NCBI RefSeq assembly: GCF_022568815.1
Contig: NZ_JAKZHX010000007.1
Coordinates: 62,001 to 126,000, forward strand
Source of the DNA: Undibacterium paludis
GTDB taxonomy: Bacteria > Pseudomonadota > Gammaproteobacteria > Burkholderiales > Burkholderiaceae_D
Direction of reading: 5' to 3'
Length of the DNA: 64,000 nt
In this document: positions 1-8,139 of the stretch, one piece after another
Layout of the letters: each line of letters begins with the position of its first letter
How positions within the stretch are numbered: the first letter of the stretch is position 1
Notes under the pieces: generated by a model
Told to the model about the DNA's origin: nothing
Databases searched by the model: none
The model's input: only the letters and a program-made list of their open reading frames with translations
Program-made: the position numbers and the translations under genes

Positions 1-858
1 AGCCAGACCCTGACCATATTCAGACTGACCACGCACACTGACGTCCTGCTGCGGCAGGATCAGGGTGGCGACATGGACGAAGGGGCTTTCTGACTCTGGC
101 CATTCCACCGTTGCTTCATCCAGCGGCATGGTCTTGGGATTGGTGCGCAGTTGCACCATGAAGCGGAACTGGTATTCACGTTTGGCCAGGCGATTGCACA
201 TGTCCACGGCCAGGTAGTCATTTTCATCGTTTGGCACATTCTCTGGCGGTGTCACCGGTTCCAGACAGTATTTGACGTAGTTCTTTTCACCGGCATGAAA
301 AGGCAATATGGCCCAGTAGGTCGTCGTCAGCACACTGCCTTCGACCTTTTCCATCTCATCGAGTATTTTTGCCGTTTTCGGATGTTTTTTCAGGTAACCG
401 GGATAATCCTGGGCCACCACACCGGCATAGGTAAATTCCACCATCTCCTGCGCATTATCGACAAAAAAGATGGGGAAATTCTGCATGATGAAGTCAGCCG
501 TATCACCATCGTCGCCAAGCGCCTTGGGGCCAGGCACGCCAAACAGCTTGATACCGACACCCAGAGTTGAATACAGGTCAGGTGACGTCGGCGTAGTATC
601 GCTGGAAAAACGCACCCAGGCATCCAGACTCTCATGCTTGAAGACACCGACCTTGAGCTTGGCCGGGATATTCTTTTCCATCACCAGCTTCGCACTCGCT
701 ACACCATGCAATTTGCGAAATACCGCCCGTTCAGCGGGCCTTTGACCTAGTTTGATACGCTTCTCTTGTGCGATGCCGACAAACATTTCCGTCAGCCGCT
801 CAGGCGCCTGGCTGGCCTGGTCAAAACATGGTGGAATGGGGGTTTTATCCTTGCTCAT
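1..858 (-). CDS. Catalase-like haem protein, 3' end cut by window edge
   Basis: An open frame of 286 codons runs off the window's left edge, starting at ATG 858. The conserved catalase core is visible: a HGV motif with the probable distal haem His at residue 51, a WVRFSS stretch (81-86), GVGIKLFGVPG (100-110) and a QNFPIFF segment with the probable distal Asn at 127. The His and Asn match the distal haem pair of catalases, but the surrounding sequence is divergent and lacks the usual long N-terminal arm. It therefore resembles the catalase-related subfamily, which includes peroxide- or lipid-hydroperoxide-active proteins, rather than a typical KatA/KatE. True catalase activity is not certain. 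The C-terminus and proximal Tyr region lie outside the window. Confidence 0.85.
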   Translation of the reverse strand, partial: MSKDKTPIPPCFDQASQAPERLTEMFVGIAQEKRIKLGQRPAERAVFRKLHGVASAKLVMEKNIPAKLKVGVFKHESLDAWVRFSSDTTPTSPDLYSTLGVGIKLFGVPGPKALGDDGDTADFIMQNFPIFFVDNAQEMVEFTYAGVVAQDYPGYLKKHPKTAKILDEMEKVEGSVLTTTYWAILPFHAGEKNYVKYCLEPVTPPENVPNDENDYLAVDMCNRLAKREYQFRFMVQLRTNPKTMPLDEATVEWPESESPFVHVATLILPQQDVSVRGQSEYGQGLA

Positions 859-1032
859 ACTCTGTCTCCCTTATCGGTGCCTGATGGTATTGGATGCTGC
901 TGATGGTCCGGGTCTTGTTCTGGAATGGCTGCTTGAAGCCATGCACTACCGGATGATTATTTGATAATATTAAATTTTAGTCAAGATAACAATCTTCACA
1001 GATTGTGTCATTTTTTCTACATGGAAAGATAA

Positions 1033-1065
1033 GAAAAACGCCGGTAGCTGCAAAGCGTGCCGGCG
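1033..1065 (-). terminator. Rho-independent terminator of the NUDIX regulator gene
   Basis: Arms CGCCGG (1039-1044) and CCGGCG (1060-1065) pair. Read on the minus strand they are followed by TTTTTCTT. It lies about 70 bp beyond the stop codon of the minus-strand NUDIX gene. Confidence 0.7.
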
Positions 1066-1133
1066 CTTGTAGAGGTATCGGGGAAATACCTCAGGAGTAC
1101 CTGATACCACTGAAGGGTTATTGACCGATCAAT

Positions 1134-1880
1134 TCAGGCATCATTGCCCGTCATCACCCGGTTAAAATACACAGTGCCCTGCCCTTTACGCAAACCATAT
1201 AATTGTGCCGGACGGTTGCTGCCCAGACGCCATTTACCCGGCAATTCTTCGAGAAAGTCCCCCTCCCTGATCCGCTTGCGAAAGGCGCTTTTATCCACCA
1301 GCCGCCCCAGCAAAATCTGGTAGACCTTCTGCAATTCAGACAGGGTGAATTCTTCCGGCAGCAGATGGGCTGGCAGAGACGTGTATTCCACCTTGTTACG
1401 CAGGCGCTGTACGGCCACATCCAGTATCCGTCCATGGTCAAAAGCCAGTTTGGGCAGACTGTCAGCCTCATCAACCGGGCACCAGCGTACCGCATCGGCA
1501 TTGCCACCATGACTGAGCGTGACCTGGTCAGAAGAGATCAGGGAAAAGTAGGCGAAGGTCGTAGACCAGCCACGCGGGTCACGGTCACGGCTGCCAAAGC
1601 CCTGCAACTGCTCCAGATAGGGCGCCTCTACCCCGGTTTTTTCCTTGAGCTTGCGCAGTGCCGCACCGTCAAGATCAATATCATTGTGGATATCGATGAA
1701 ACCACCGGGCAACGACCATTGTCCTTTACAGGGATGATCGCCGCGCTTGACCAGCAAAACCTGCAATTGCTGATCCCTGATCGTGAAAATAACCAGGTCA
1801 ACACTGGTCAGCGGCACATCATAGTCATGGATATTGTAGTTGCGCAGAAATTCTTTTTCGCTTTGCTTGGCTGTAGCCAT
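1134..1880 (-). CDS. NUDIX domain protein with C-terminal winged helix (NrtR-like regulator or ADP-ribose hydrolase)
   Basis: The product is 248 aa when started at the ATG at 1880, which has a strong GAGGGG ribosome site seven bases upstream. An upstream in-frame start at 1934 has no such site. The N-terminal half is a NUDIX fold with a conserved WSLPGGF entry, but its NUDIX box is degraded: the segment after GGFIDIH lacks the REx2EE glutamates and instead reads ALRKLKEKTGV. The C-terminal part (about 150-240) resembles the winged-helix domain of the NrtR/ARAR regulators, with the LSELQKVYQ and SAFRKRI elements typical of that group. Loss of catalytic residues plus a DNA-binding domain suggests a metabolite-sensing repressor, perhaps for ADP-ribose or an NAD-related ligand. 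It diverges from a 2OG-Fe(II) oxygenase across a region with three phased TTAGT motifs. No NAD salvage gene is adjacent, so the regulon is unknown. Confidence 0.8.
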   Translation of the reverse strand: MATAKQSEKEFLRNYNIHDYDVPLTSVDLVIFTIRDQQLQVLLVKRGDHPCKGQWSLPGGFIDIHNDIDLDGAALRKLKEKTGVEAPYLEQLQGFGSRDRDPRGWSTTFAYFSLISSDQVTLSHGGNADAVRWCPVDEADSLPKLAFDHGRILDVAVQRLRNKVEYTSLPAHLLPEEFTLSELQKVYQILLGRLVDKSAFRKRIREGDFLEELPGKWRLGSNRPAQLYGLRKGQGTVYFNRVMTGNDA

Positions 1881-1936
1881 GTCTTTCCCCTCACAGATCA
1901 ACACTTCAATAACGTCATTGTAAGCGATTGCCACAT

Positions 1937-1985
1937 TTAGTACAAATCCGTCACTAACTTAGTAAATATCATCAACAAACTTAGT
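1937..1985. promoter_or_regulatory. Three TTAGT motifs at exact 22-bp spacing in a divergent promoter
   Basis: TTAGT occurs at 1937, 1959 and 1981, all in the same orientation and two helical turns apart. The middle copy lies in an 11-bp palindrome ACTAACTTAGT (1953-1963). The array sits between the NUDIX regulator and the 2OG oxygenase, where an autoregulatory operator would be expected. The link to that regulator is inference. Confidence 0.45.
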
Positions 1986-2043
1986 TGAAGTTTACAACAA
2001 AGTGCTATACATTACCGTTAGAGAATCAAGAAACGAGATCAAC

Positions 2044-2595
2044 ATGGAACTCAATAACTACGGTGCAGGTGTATTTGCCATCAAGAATTTCATCACTGAA
2101 GAAGAATGCGAGCGCATGATTTTTACCAGTGAACAGATGGGCTATGAAGAAGCCATGATACAAACCAGCACAGGCATGCGCATGTACAAGGATGTCCGTA
2201 ATAATGACCGCGTCATCTTTGATGACAAAATCCTGGCTACCGCCATCTTTGAAAGGGCTAAACTATTCCTGCCGGCAGAATTGAAGGAGTGGACTTTACT
2301 TGGCCTGAATGAACGCTTCCGCTTTTACCGTTATGAAGCTGGTCAGTACTTCAAATGGCACAAGGACGGCAATTATGTCCGCAATGAAGATGAAGTCAGC
2401 TTTCTGACACTGCTCATGTATCTCAATGATGACTATACCGGCGGTAGCACATCCTTTCGCTGGGAAACCATACAACCGGAAAAAGGCATGGCATTGGTCT
2501 TTCCGCACATGATGCTGCATCAGGGTGCACCAGTGGAAAGTGGCGTCAAATATGTTTTGCGCACAGATGTGATGTACAAAAAACTACAGAGTTGA
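2044..2595 (+). CDS. 2-oxoglutarate/Fe(II)-dependent oxygenase (prolyl 4-hydroxylase-like)
   Basis: The product is 183 aa when started at ATG 2044; an in-frame start at 2002 would add 14 residues that do not look conserved. The double-stranded beta-helix carries the iron ligands HKD (His106, Asp108) and a distal His159 in the LHQGAPV segment, followed by Arg173, the likely 2-oxoglutarate anchor. The GGSTSF strand and the closing RTDVMY are typical of the P4Hc family. The reaction is probably hydroxylation of a protein or small molecule using O2 and 2-oxoglutarate; the substrate cannot be read from the sequence. It lies divergent from the NUDIX-type regulator, which is the only regulatory clue. 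It lacks a signal peptide, so it should be cytosolic. Confidence 0.85.
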   Translation: MELNNYGAGVFAIKNFITEEECERMIFTSEQMGYEEAMIQTSTGMRMYKDVRNNDRVIFDDKILATAIFERAKLFLPAELKEWTLLGLNERFRFYRYEAGQYFKWHKDGNYVRNEDEVSFLTLLMYLNDDYTGGSTSFRWETIQPEKGMALVFPHMMLHQGAPVESGVKYVLRTDVMYKKLQS

Positions 2596-2631
2596 TTTTC
2601 CAGCTTTGCATGCAGAATGACCAACGGTCAT

Positions 2632-3741
2632 TCAGTGCTTCTGCATAAACTCATGAATTGTCTGCGTCTGTTCTGTGAGATTGAATTGAAATTTGCCAAA
2701 CAATCCTTGCCGCACCTTGACCCTGATCACATCCTCTGCCTTTATGCTGCACCAATAGTCCCTGGTCTTGCTGGTATATTCAACTATCGGTAGATTCTTC
2801 TCCACGGGGATCAGTTTTTCACAGCTATCATCGCGATGGTATTCAGCAGAAACCAGAGGGCCGCCTGCAAGTTGGTTAAGCCGGATACCAGCAACATAAC
2901 TCGTGGCAAGAAATGAAAAACCGGCAATCACCACCATCGTCAGACTGATATTCATGGGCAAGCTCCCATCCTTGCCCGCTTTCAATACAACCCAGAACAG
3001 CACGACTGTCGCCAGGGAGGCGATAACAAGATGGGGCATCAGATAGTCTTTATTAAAAAATGCCCAGCCCTCATGCTGTATCAAAGTATCAGCGAAGCAA
3101 TAGACAAGGAGTGCACCGACTCCCATTAATATTTTTCTTGTCAAAGGATGCTTCATCAAATCAAATTCCAGAGCCAGCAGGCGGACATCCTTGGAAGCTG
3201 TCTCGAAAATACCCTGCTGGCGCAAGACGTTGAGCAGGTCCATTTCCGCAAATTTTACTGCATCATGCGAAAATTCAACGTTCGATATTGTCCAGTCCTT
3301 GAGTCGTATTACCCACGAGCTTGAGTTTGTTTTCGAGCGCAGTTGCAAAACATTAAAGCTGGGCAGATGGGTGGCATTTTGCAGGTCTGCCCATACTATC
3401 TTTTTTTGGAGGAACTTTAATCTCGCAAACACTGAATCTGCGGACCATTCCAGGAACATTCCCTTGCTATCAACAACAAGTTTTGCCGAGCGATAGGCCC
3501 ATTGCATTCCTCCCTGACCAAAAACCAGTACGGCAAAAGGCAGGAGCATGGGTAATATGCGCTGCCAGATATTGGTTGAGCCCAGTACTTTTTTCAGGTC
3601 TTCAGGTTTGAGCAATTCCCAGTAAGTCATCCAGAATAGGACTGCCAGAAAAAACAGGCCCAGGACAAGCAGGATCAACTTCTCCCGTTTGGACATCCCG
3701 CTCTTGCCATGTATAAAAACATATCTTTGCTGATCCTGCAT
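2632..3741 (-). CDS. Hypothetical multi-pass membrane protein
   Basis: The product is 369 aa. The start at 3741 has a clear AGGAGG site six bases upstream. About five hydrophobic segments are visible: residues near 22-40 and 62-80, then a soluble middle part of about 110 residues, then three more helices in the region 203-290, and a C-terminal soluble domain of about 80 residues. I do not recognise a family. The middle part looks like the PH-like or photosystem-like domain often inserted in such membrane proteins, but this is weak. It stands alone: the flanking genes are a convergent oxygenase on one side and an isomerase on the other, with no operon partner. No function is proposed. Confidence 0.7.
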   Translation of the reverse strand: MQDQQRYVFIHGKSGMSKREKLILLVLGLFFLAVLFWMTYWELLKPEDLKKVLGSTNIWQRILPMLLPFAVLVFGQGGMQWAYRSAKLVVDSKGMFLEWSADSVFARLKFLQKKIVWADLQNATHLPSFNVLQLRSKTNSSSWVIRLKDWTISNVEFSHDAVKFAEMDLLNVLRQQGIFETASKDVRLLALEFDLMKHPLTRKILMGVGALLVYCFADTLIQHEGWAFFNKDYLMPHLVIASLATVVLFWVVLKAGKDGSLPMNISLTMVVIAGFSFLATSYVAGIRLNQLAGGPLVSAEYHRDDSCEKLIPVEKNLPIVEYTSKTRDYWCSIKAEDVIRVKVRQGLFGKFQFNLTEQTQTIHEFMQKH

Positions 3742-3865
3742 GCATAGCCTCCTGGTTGGACTTTAGCCGCAGTATAAACAAAGAGCGAATATCTTGTGAT
3801 AAAAAATTAACTCAAGATCACTCGCCCAATTCAGTCAGCTCTTCAAAGCCAGTAACAAGGTTTCA

Positions 3866-4690
3866 TTAGCTTGCATAGCGTTCACGCAGCAACTGCATCA
3901 TCGCCACATTCAACTCCCAGGTATCAGCGACGGCCTGATTGGTATATGGCAAAGTCTGGGTATAAGGTGCAGGGCCAAACTCCGGCGTCAGCGTAATCAG
4001 CTTTGCACCAGAAGCACGCTGTCTGGCAACTATCGCATCCCACCATGACAGGTGCTGCTGCAAGGCGGCTGCATGCTCAGGCGCACGGAAGTCATTGACC
4101 TGTGGCCCCTGGCTATGGCCAACACGGGCATGGATATGGCGCACATGTGGAAAAACCTTTTCCAGCACATGAGCCTGGTCCTCCAACAACGATTCACAGG
4201 CGCAGCACCAGTGTGACAGGTCGGCATTGAGTTGCAATTGCGGGCGCTGCTCCAGGTAGGGTAAAAGCAGCATGGGATGGCCGCTGAAACGGCTGCGGTG
4301 GATTTCATGGACAATGGCCACGCCGGTTTCTGCACTGATGACATCGGCCAGATCGAGCAGTTCATTGTTTTGCGCCTGGTTGTAAAAATCCTTGCCGGTG
4401 TGGGTGTTCACAAACAGCGGCTTGGCGGCGCAGGCATTGCGCAGCAAATCACCCAGTGCTTGCTTGTGTGCGGCAAAGTCGCTGTGAAAAACGGTTTCCC
4501 ATTGCTGTGCGATGAGTTGCAAGCCTGCATTTGCTATCGCTGTTGTCCATGCATCACGTTCAGATGCATCCATGGGCAGGGACATTTCTATGCCATCAAA
4601 ACCAGCCTCTTCGACACGGGTGATGAATGCGTCACGGCTCAGGTGGGCACTGCCCCAGTGCGGGGCGAAGATCAATACTTGTGCTGTCAT
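3866..4690 (-). CDS. Sugar phosphate isomerase/epimerase (xylose isomerase-like TIM barrel)
   Basis: The product is 274 aa from ATG 4690. A longer frame to 4774 would overlap the upstream gene; the chosen start lies only 10 bases after that gene's stop and has a GGGCAGG site. The sequence has AP_endonuc_2/xylose-isomerase-like features: a start strand leading to FAPHWGS, the GFDGIEMSLP strand, a VNTHTG segment, an IVHEIHRSRFSGHP segment holding a likely metal-binding Glu and His, then NADLSHWCC and HIHARVGHSQG, and a C-terminal TPEFGPAPY. These are the usual metal-binding positions in the barrel. It forms a two-gene operon with a PhyH-family dioxygenase and faces a LysR regulator, suggesting a small catabolic unit for a sugar or sugar-like compound. 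The substrate is unknown. Confidence 0.8.
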   Translation of the reverse strand: MTAQVLIFAPHWGSAHLSRDAFITRVEEAGFDGIEMSLPMDASERDAWTTAIANAGLQLIAQQWETVFHSDFAAHKQALGDLLRNACAAKPLFVNTHTGKDFYNQAQNNELLDLADVISAETGVAIVHEIHRSRFSGHPMLLLPYLEQRPQLQLNADLSHWCCACESLLEDQAHVLEKVFPHVRHIHARVGHSQGPQVNDFRAPEHAAALQQHLSWWDAIVARQRASGAKLITLTPEFGPAPYTQTLPYTNQAVADTWELNVAMMQLLRERYAS

Positions 4691-4700
4691 GCCTGCCCTT

Positions 4701-5540
4701 TCAGAGAAACCCGCGTACAGGGAAACCGGCGTCGCGCTGTATCCAGTTCTGTGGCGAATAACTGGTTGCACCATCGGTTACATGCAGGGTATAGGCGTGG
4801 CGTGAGATGGGTGAGCGGTTCGGGGCACTGTAGTGCGGCAGCAGTCCATGGAAGCAGACCAGGCTGCCTGCCTTGACTTCCAGCGGCACGGCTGTGCTGT
4901 CATCGGGCCATGGCATGTTGTCGAGTTTTTCCACTCTGACCTGATCGCCTTCACGCACGAAACGTTCACGCATGGGAGTACGATGGCCCCCCGGTTCTGC
5001 CCACAGACAACCGTTTTCCAATGTCGCGTCTTCGAGCGCAAACCAGAAGGTCGTGACGCTGACCGGGTCGGTTTCAAAATAAGTCGCATCCTGATGCCAG
5101 CGCACTTCACCACCTATGCCAGGCTGCTTGAAGATGTACATGGACTGGTAAATCTGTGGCTGTTGCAAACCCAGCTGCTCTGCCACCCTGGCCAGGGCCG
5201 GGCCGCGTGAAAACTCATTGAATACAGGGTCAAGATCGTGCACTGCGTGACCTATCTTGTTGATGGACAGGGCCTTGGCCTGACGCAGATTACCGTGTTC
5301 ATCAAAAGCTTCTTCTTCAAAGAAACAACTGATGTTGTTGGCAGAATTGAGGAAGTAGTAATCGACTTTCTTTTCCTGTTCTTTGGTAGTGAAGATGCTC
5401 CTGGAAGTAGCCGGGTCAAATTCATCAACGATCTTGGCTGCTCGCTCGCGCAGGGTGGCAATCTCGGCGGCTGATTTGAAGTTGGGGATAACAATATAGC
5501 CATCCTGTTGAAATTGATTGATCTGTTCCTGGTTCAGCAT
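4701..5540 (-). CDS. Phytanoyl-CoA dioxygenase (PhyH) family oxygenase
   Basis: The product is 279 aa, starting at 5540 behind a GGGGAG site. The iron ligands of the PhyH family are present: HQD (His149, Asp151), a distal His236 in the LLPHYSAPNRS segment, and Arg247 for 2-oxoglutarate. The N-terminus (FQQDGYIVIPNF) is the standard opening of the family. Members oxidise small molecules using O2 and 2-oxoglutarate, and the true substrate varies widely, so the phytanoyl name is only a family label. It is the first gene of an operon with a TIM-barrel isomerase and is transcribed away from a LysR-type regulator with two palindromes between them. Confidence 0.85.
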   Translation of the reverse strand: MLNQEQINQFQQDGYIVIPNFKSAAEIATLRERAAKIVDEFDPATSRSIFTTKEQEKKVDYYFLNSANNISCFFEEEAFDEHGNLRQAKALSINKIGHAVHDLDPVFNEFSRGPALARVAEQLGLQQPQIYQSMYIFKQPGIGGEVRWHQDATYFETDPVSVTTFWFALEDATLENGCLWAEPGGHRTPMRERFVREGDQVRVEKLDNMPWPDDSTAVPLEVKAGSLVCFHGLLPHYSAPNRSPISRHAYTLHVTDGATSYSPQNWIQRDAGFPVRGFL

Positions 5541-5587
5541 GAAAACTCCCCGTCATTAAATGTTGACCTGCCCGGCAGGGAAGGCGG

Positions 5588-5603
5588 CTTGATATGCATC
5601 AAG
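5588..5603. promoter_or_regulatory. Palindrome in the phyH/lysR intergenic region
   Basis: Arms CTTGAT and ATCAAG are separated by four bases. The site is 48 bp upstream of the PhyH start, a plausible LysR operator position for the operon. This is inference from symmetry and position only. Confidence 0.35.
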
Positions 5604-5650
5604 TGTAGCCAAACCAGCTTGTCGCCCACAATACCAGCAATGGTTGACAG

Positions 5651-5673
5651 ATTGTCGTCAATTTGAAGACAAT
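5651..5673. promoter_or_regulatory. T-N11-A type LysR box at its own gene start
   Basis: Arms ATTGTC and GACAAT flank exactly 11 bases, the classic LysR-box geometry. It lies just upstream of the LysR start at 5680, so it could mediate autorepression and activation of the divergent phyH operon. Confidence 0.5.
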
Positions 5674-5679
5674 GTCTCC

Positions 5680-6615
5680 ATGGATCAACTAAAAGCAATG
5701 GAAATTTTCGTCGAAGTCGCACGTCTGCGCGGCTTCAGTGCTGCCGGGCGTCAGCTTGGTATCAGCCGTGCGCTGGTCAGCAAGCACATCATGCAACTGG
5801 AAGCGGAACTGGGTGCACGCCTGCTGCACAGGTCTACCCGTGAAGTCAGCCTGACCGAACTGGGCCAGGCTTACCTTGAGCCCTGCACTGCCAGCGTGGA
5901 ACAGGCACGCCTGGCCAGACAGATAGTCAGCCAGACAGGCGATGAACTGGTGGGAGGCTTGCGCATACAGGCGCCCAGCAGTTTTGGCAGTGAGTGGCTG
6001 GCCGACGCCCTGGCACGCTTTGCCTTGCTGCACCCCCGGCTGCAACCGACCCTGCATGTCGATGACAATTTGCTCGATCCGGTCAAACATGGCTTTGACC
6101 TCAGTATACGGGTAGGCGGCATACCTGACAGCCCCGGCCTGCACATGCGCAGGCTGGCCCCTTGTCGGGGCATACTCTGCGCCAGCCCGGCCTATCTGGA
6201 TGCGCACGGCATGCCCGATCACCCCGAACAGCTAAGACAACACCGCTGTCTGCATTTCAGTCATCTGACACAAGGCAGCACCTGGCACTTTGAACGTGAA
6301 AGCCGGCAACTGGCTGTCGATATCACTCCCGCCTTTTCTTCCAACAATGGCAAGGCTCTGCATCAGGCCGCCCTGCGCGGGCTGGGCATCGTCTATGACA
6401 CGACATTTCTGGCCTGGCGTGATTTGCTGGAAGGGCGGCTCCTGGCCGTGCTTGATGGCTGGTCATTGCCTCTGAATGACTTTACCGCTCTGTACCCGGC
6501 GACACACAAGGTGCCGCCCAAGGTCAGGGCGATGATTGATTTTCTGGTGGAAGAATATCAGTCGATACCTGAATGGGATAAGGCACTGGCTGATGCAGGG
6601 CTGATCCCAGGCTAG
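5680..6615 (+). CDS. LysR-family transcriptional regulator
   Basis: The product is 311 aa from ATG 5680. An in-frame upstream start at 5644 would place the LysR-box-like palindrome inside the coding region and add a non-conserved leader. Residues 1-60 form the winged helix (AMEIFVEVARLRGFSAAGRQLG, then ALVSKHIMQLEAELGARLLHR; both segments are quoted separately). The rest is the periplasmic-binding-like effector domain, including an LRIQAPSSFG opening and an HPRLQPTLHVDD strand typical of the CrgA/DsdC-like subgroup. It is divergent from the PhyH-isomerase operon, the most likely target. Its stop codon overlaps the stop of the convergent MocR gene. Confidence 0.9.
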   Translation: MDQLKAMEIFVEVARLRGFSAAGRQLGISRALVSKHIMQLEAELGARLLHRSTREVSLTELGQAYLEPCTASVEQARLARQIVSQTGDELVGGLRIQAPSSFGSEWLADALARFALLHPRLQPTLHVDDNLLDPVKHGFDLSIRVGGIPDSPGLHMRRLAPCRGILCASPAYLDAHGMPDHPEQLRQHRCLHFSHLTQGSTWHFERESRQLAVDITPAFSSNNGKALHQAALRGLGIVYDTTFLAWRDLLEGRLLAVLDGWSLPLNDFTALYPATHKVPPKVRAMIDFLVEEYQSIPEWDKALADAGLIPG

Positions 6616-8051
6616 CCGGAAAATTCCCGTGCCAGCTTGCCCAAAACCTTGATGCCCTGTTCCATTTCTCGCCCCCAGGGTCTGCCTATATTCATGCGCA
6701 GGTAATTCGCATATTTGCCGGAGCCGGAGAACAGGCTGCCTGGCGTAAAGGCGATGCCTTGCCCTACTGCCCGACGCAGCAATACCAGACTATCCACCTG
6801 CTCTGGCAGTTCCAGCCACAGCCACCAGCCGCCGGCCGGGCTGACCACTTGTGTGCCCAGCGGGAAATAGCGTTCTATTGCCGCCTTTGCCAAGGGGATA
6901 TTGGCTGCCAGCCGTTCGCGCAACTTGCGTATATGTGAAGGCAAGGCGCCGGATTGCATGAACTCTGCCAGCACAGCCTGTTCAAATAGCGGCGTGATCA
7001 GCGACGAGGTTAGCTTCAGTGAAGTAATACGTGCCTGATAACGCCCCCCGGCAATCCAGCCTATGCGAAACCCCGGCGCCAGGCTTTTGCTGCATGAGCC
7101 ACAATAGATGACCCTGCCCTGTCTGTCCCAGGCTTTGACTGGCTGTGGCCTTTCTTGCTGATGGGACAGATCGCCAAAGACATCGTCTTCTATCAGTGCA
7201 AGATCATGCTGCTCCACCAATTTCAACAGGCGCCGCTTGTTTTTTTCCGGCATGGCACAACCCAGAGGGTTCTGAAAATTGGGCATGGCAACCACTGCGC
7301 GCACACCGCTTTGATGTTCCAGCGCATACTCCAGCGCTTCCAGGCTGATACCTGCACCAGGCACACAGGGTATTTCTATGGCTTTGAGGCCCAGGTTTTC
7401 TATAGTTTGCAGCAAGCCAAAATACACAGGGGATTCAACAATAACGGCTTCTCCCGGCTGTGCCACGGCACGCAAGGCAACACTCAGGGCTTCGGTGCTG
7501 CCATTGGTGACCAGCAGGTCAGCAGGCGCCAGGTCGACACCGCAAGTCGCCAGCCACTGCACCAGGCTGGTCTTCAATGCCGGCAAGCCTGTGCCCGTCG
7601 GGTATTCACCAATCTGTAATGGCTGTTGCCTCAGTTGGCGCTGGGCTATTTTTGACAATGCTTCGCAGGGGTACCATTCGGGTGCAGCGCTGGCCAGGTG
7701 CAAGCCCCATTGCAAGGGCTGGGCGGTCAGCGAATACAGTTCCGTCATTCTGTGCTGCAGGGACATCAATTTGTCGTATTCAACGACCGGCGGGTGGTTT
7801 TTGGTTTTACTGCCATGATCGGGCTGCTTTGTTCTGCTTTTCCAGTCGGCGACATAGATACCTGACTTGTTGCGGGCCTCTACCAGGCCAAGACTTTCAA
7901 GATAGCGATAACAACGTATGGCCGTTGATACACTGACTTGCTGCGCCCCGGCAAATACCCGTACCGAAGGCAGGCGCTCACCTACCTGATAGCTTCCGGC
8001 CCTGATTTCTCGTTCCAGCAAATCTGCCTGCTGCCTATAACTGTGCTGCAT
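6612..8051 (-). CDS. MocR-type regulator: GntR DNA-binding domain fused to an aminotransferase
   Basis: The product is 479 aa. The start at 8051 is chosen because AAAGGAG lies eight bases upstream; the frame continues to 8189 but that stretch would overlap the divergent transporter. Residues 1-70 are a GntR winged helix (LEREIRAGSYQVGERLPSVR). From about 115 on it is a fold-type I PLP aminotransferase, with NGSTEAL, the PNFQNPLG loop (Asn258 region), IEDDVFGDL (Asp289-290) and the PLP lysine Lys322 in SCSKSLAPGFR. MocR proteins generally sense PLP or an amine through the aminotransferase domain and act as regulators. The nearest target is the divergent BenE-like transporter. Close paralogues act as true aminotransferases, which cannot be excluded. 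Confidence 0.9.
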   Translation of the reverse strand: MQHSYRQQADLLEREIRAGSYQVGERLPSVRVFAGAQQVSVSTAIRCYRYLESLGLVEARNKSGIYVADWKSRTKQPDHGSKTKNHPPVVEYDKLMSLQHRMTELYSLTAQPLQWGLHLASAAPEWYPCEALSKIAQRQLRQQPLQIGEYPTGTGLPALKTSLVQWLATCGVDLAPADLLVTNGSTEALSVALRAVAQPGEAVIVESPVYFGLLQTIENLGLKAIEIPCVPGAGISLEALEYALEHQSGVRAVVAMPNFQNPLGCAMPEKNKRRLLKLVEQHDLALIEDDVFGDLSHQQERPQPVKAWDRQGRVIYCGSCSKSLAPGFRIGWIAGGRYQARITSLKLTSSLITPLFEQAVLAEFMQSGALPSHIRKLRERLAANIPLAKAAIERYFPLGTQVVSPAGGWWLWLELPEQVDSLVLLRRAVGQGIAFTPGSLFSGSGKYANYLRMNIGRPWGREMEQGIKVLGKLAREFSG

Positions 8052-8139
8052 TACAGATACTCCTTTATATGATCTGTACAGCATAAACGAGCATGGCACT
8101 GTATGCAAACACCACCGCAGTCTGTCATAGACTGAGTGC

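Noticed and set aside
1203..1940. A 245-codon plus-strand frame opposite the NUDIX gene
   Set aside because: It runs fully antisense to the well-supported NUDIX gene, lacks a ribosome site and shows no domain.
4277..4876. A 199-codon plus-strand frame opposite the isomerase gene
   Set aside because: Antisense to a good TIM-barrel gene and a PhyH gene end; no domain or start signal.
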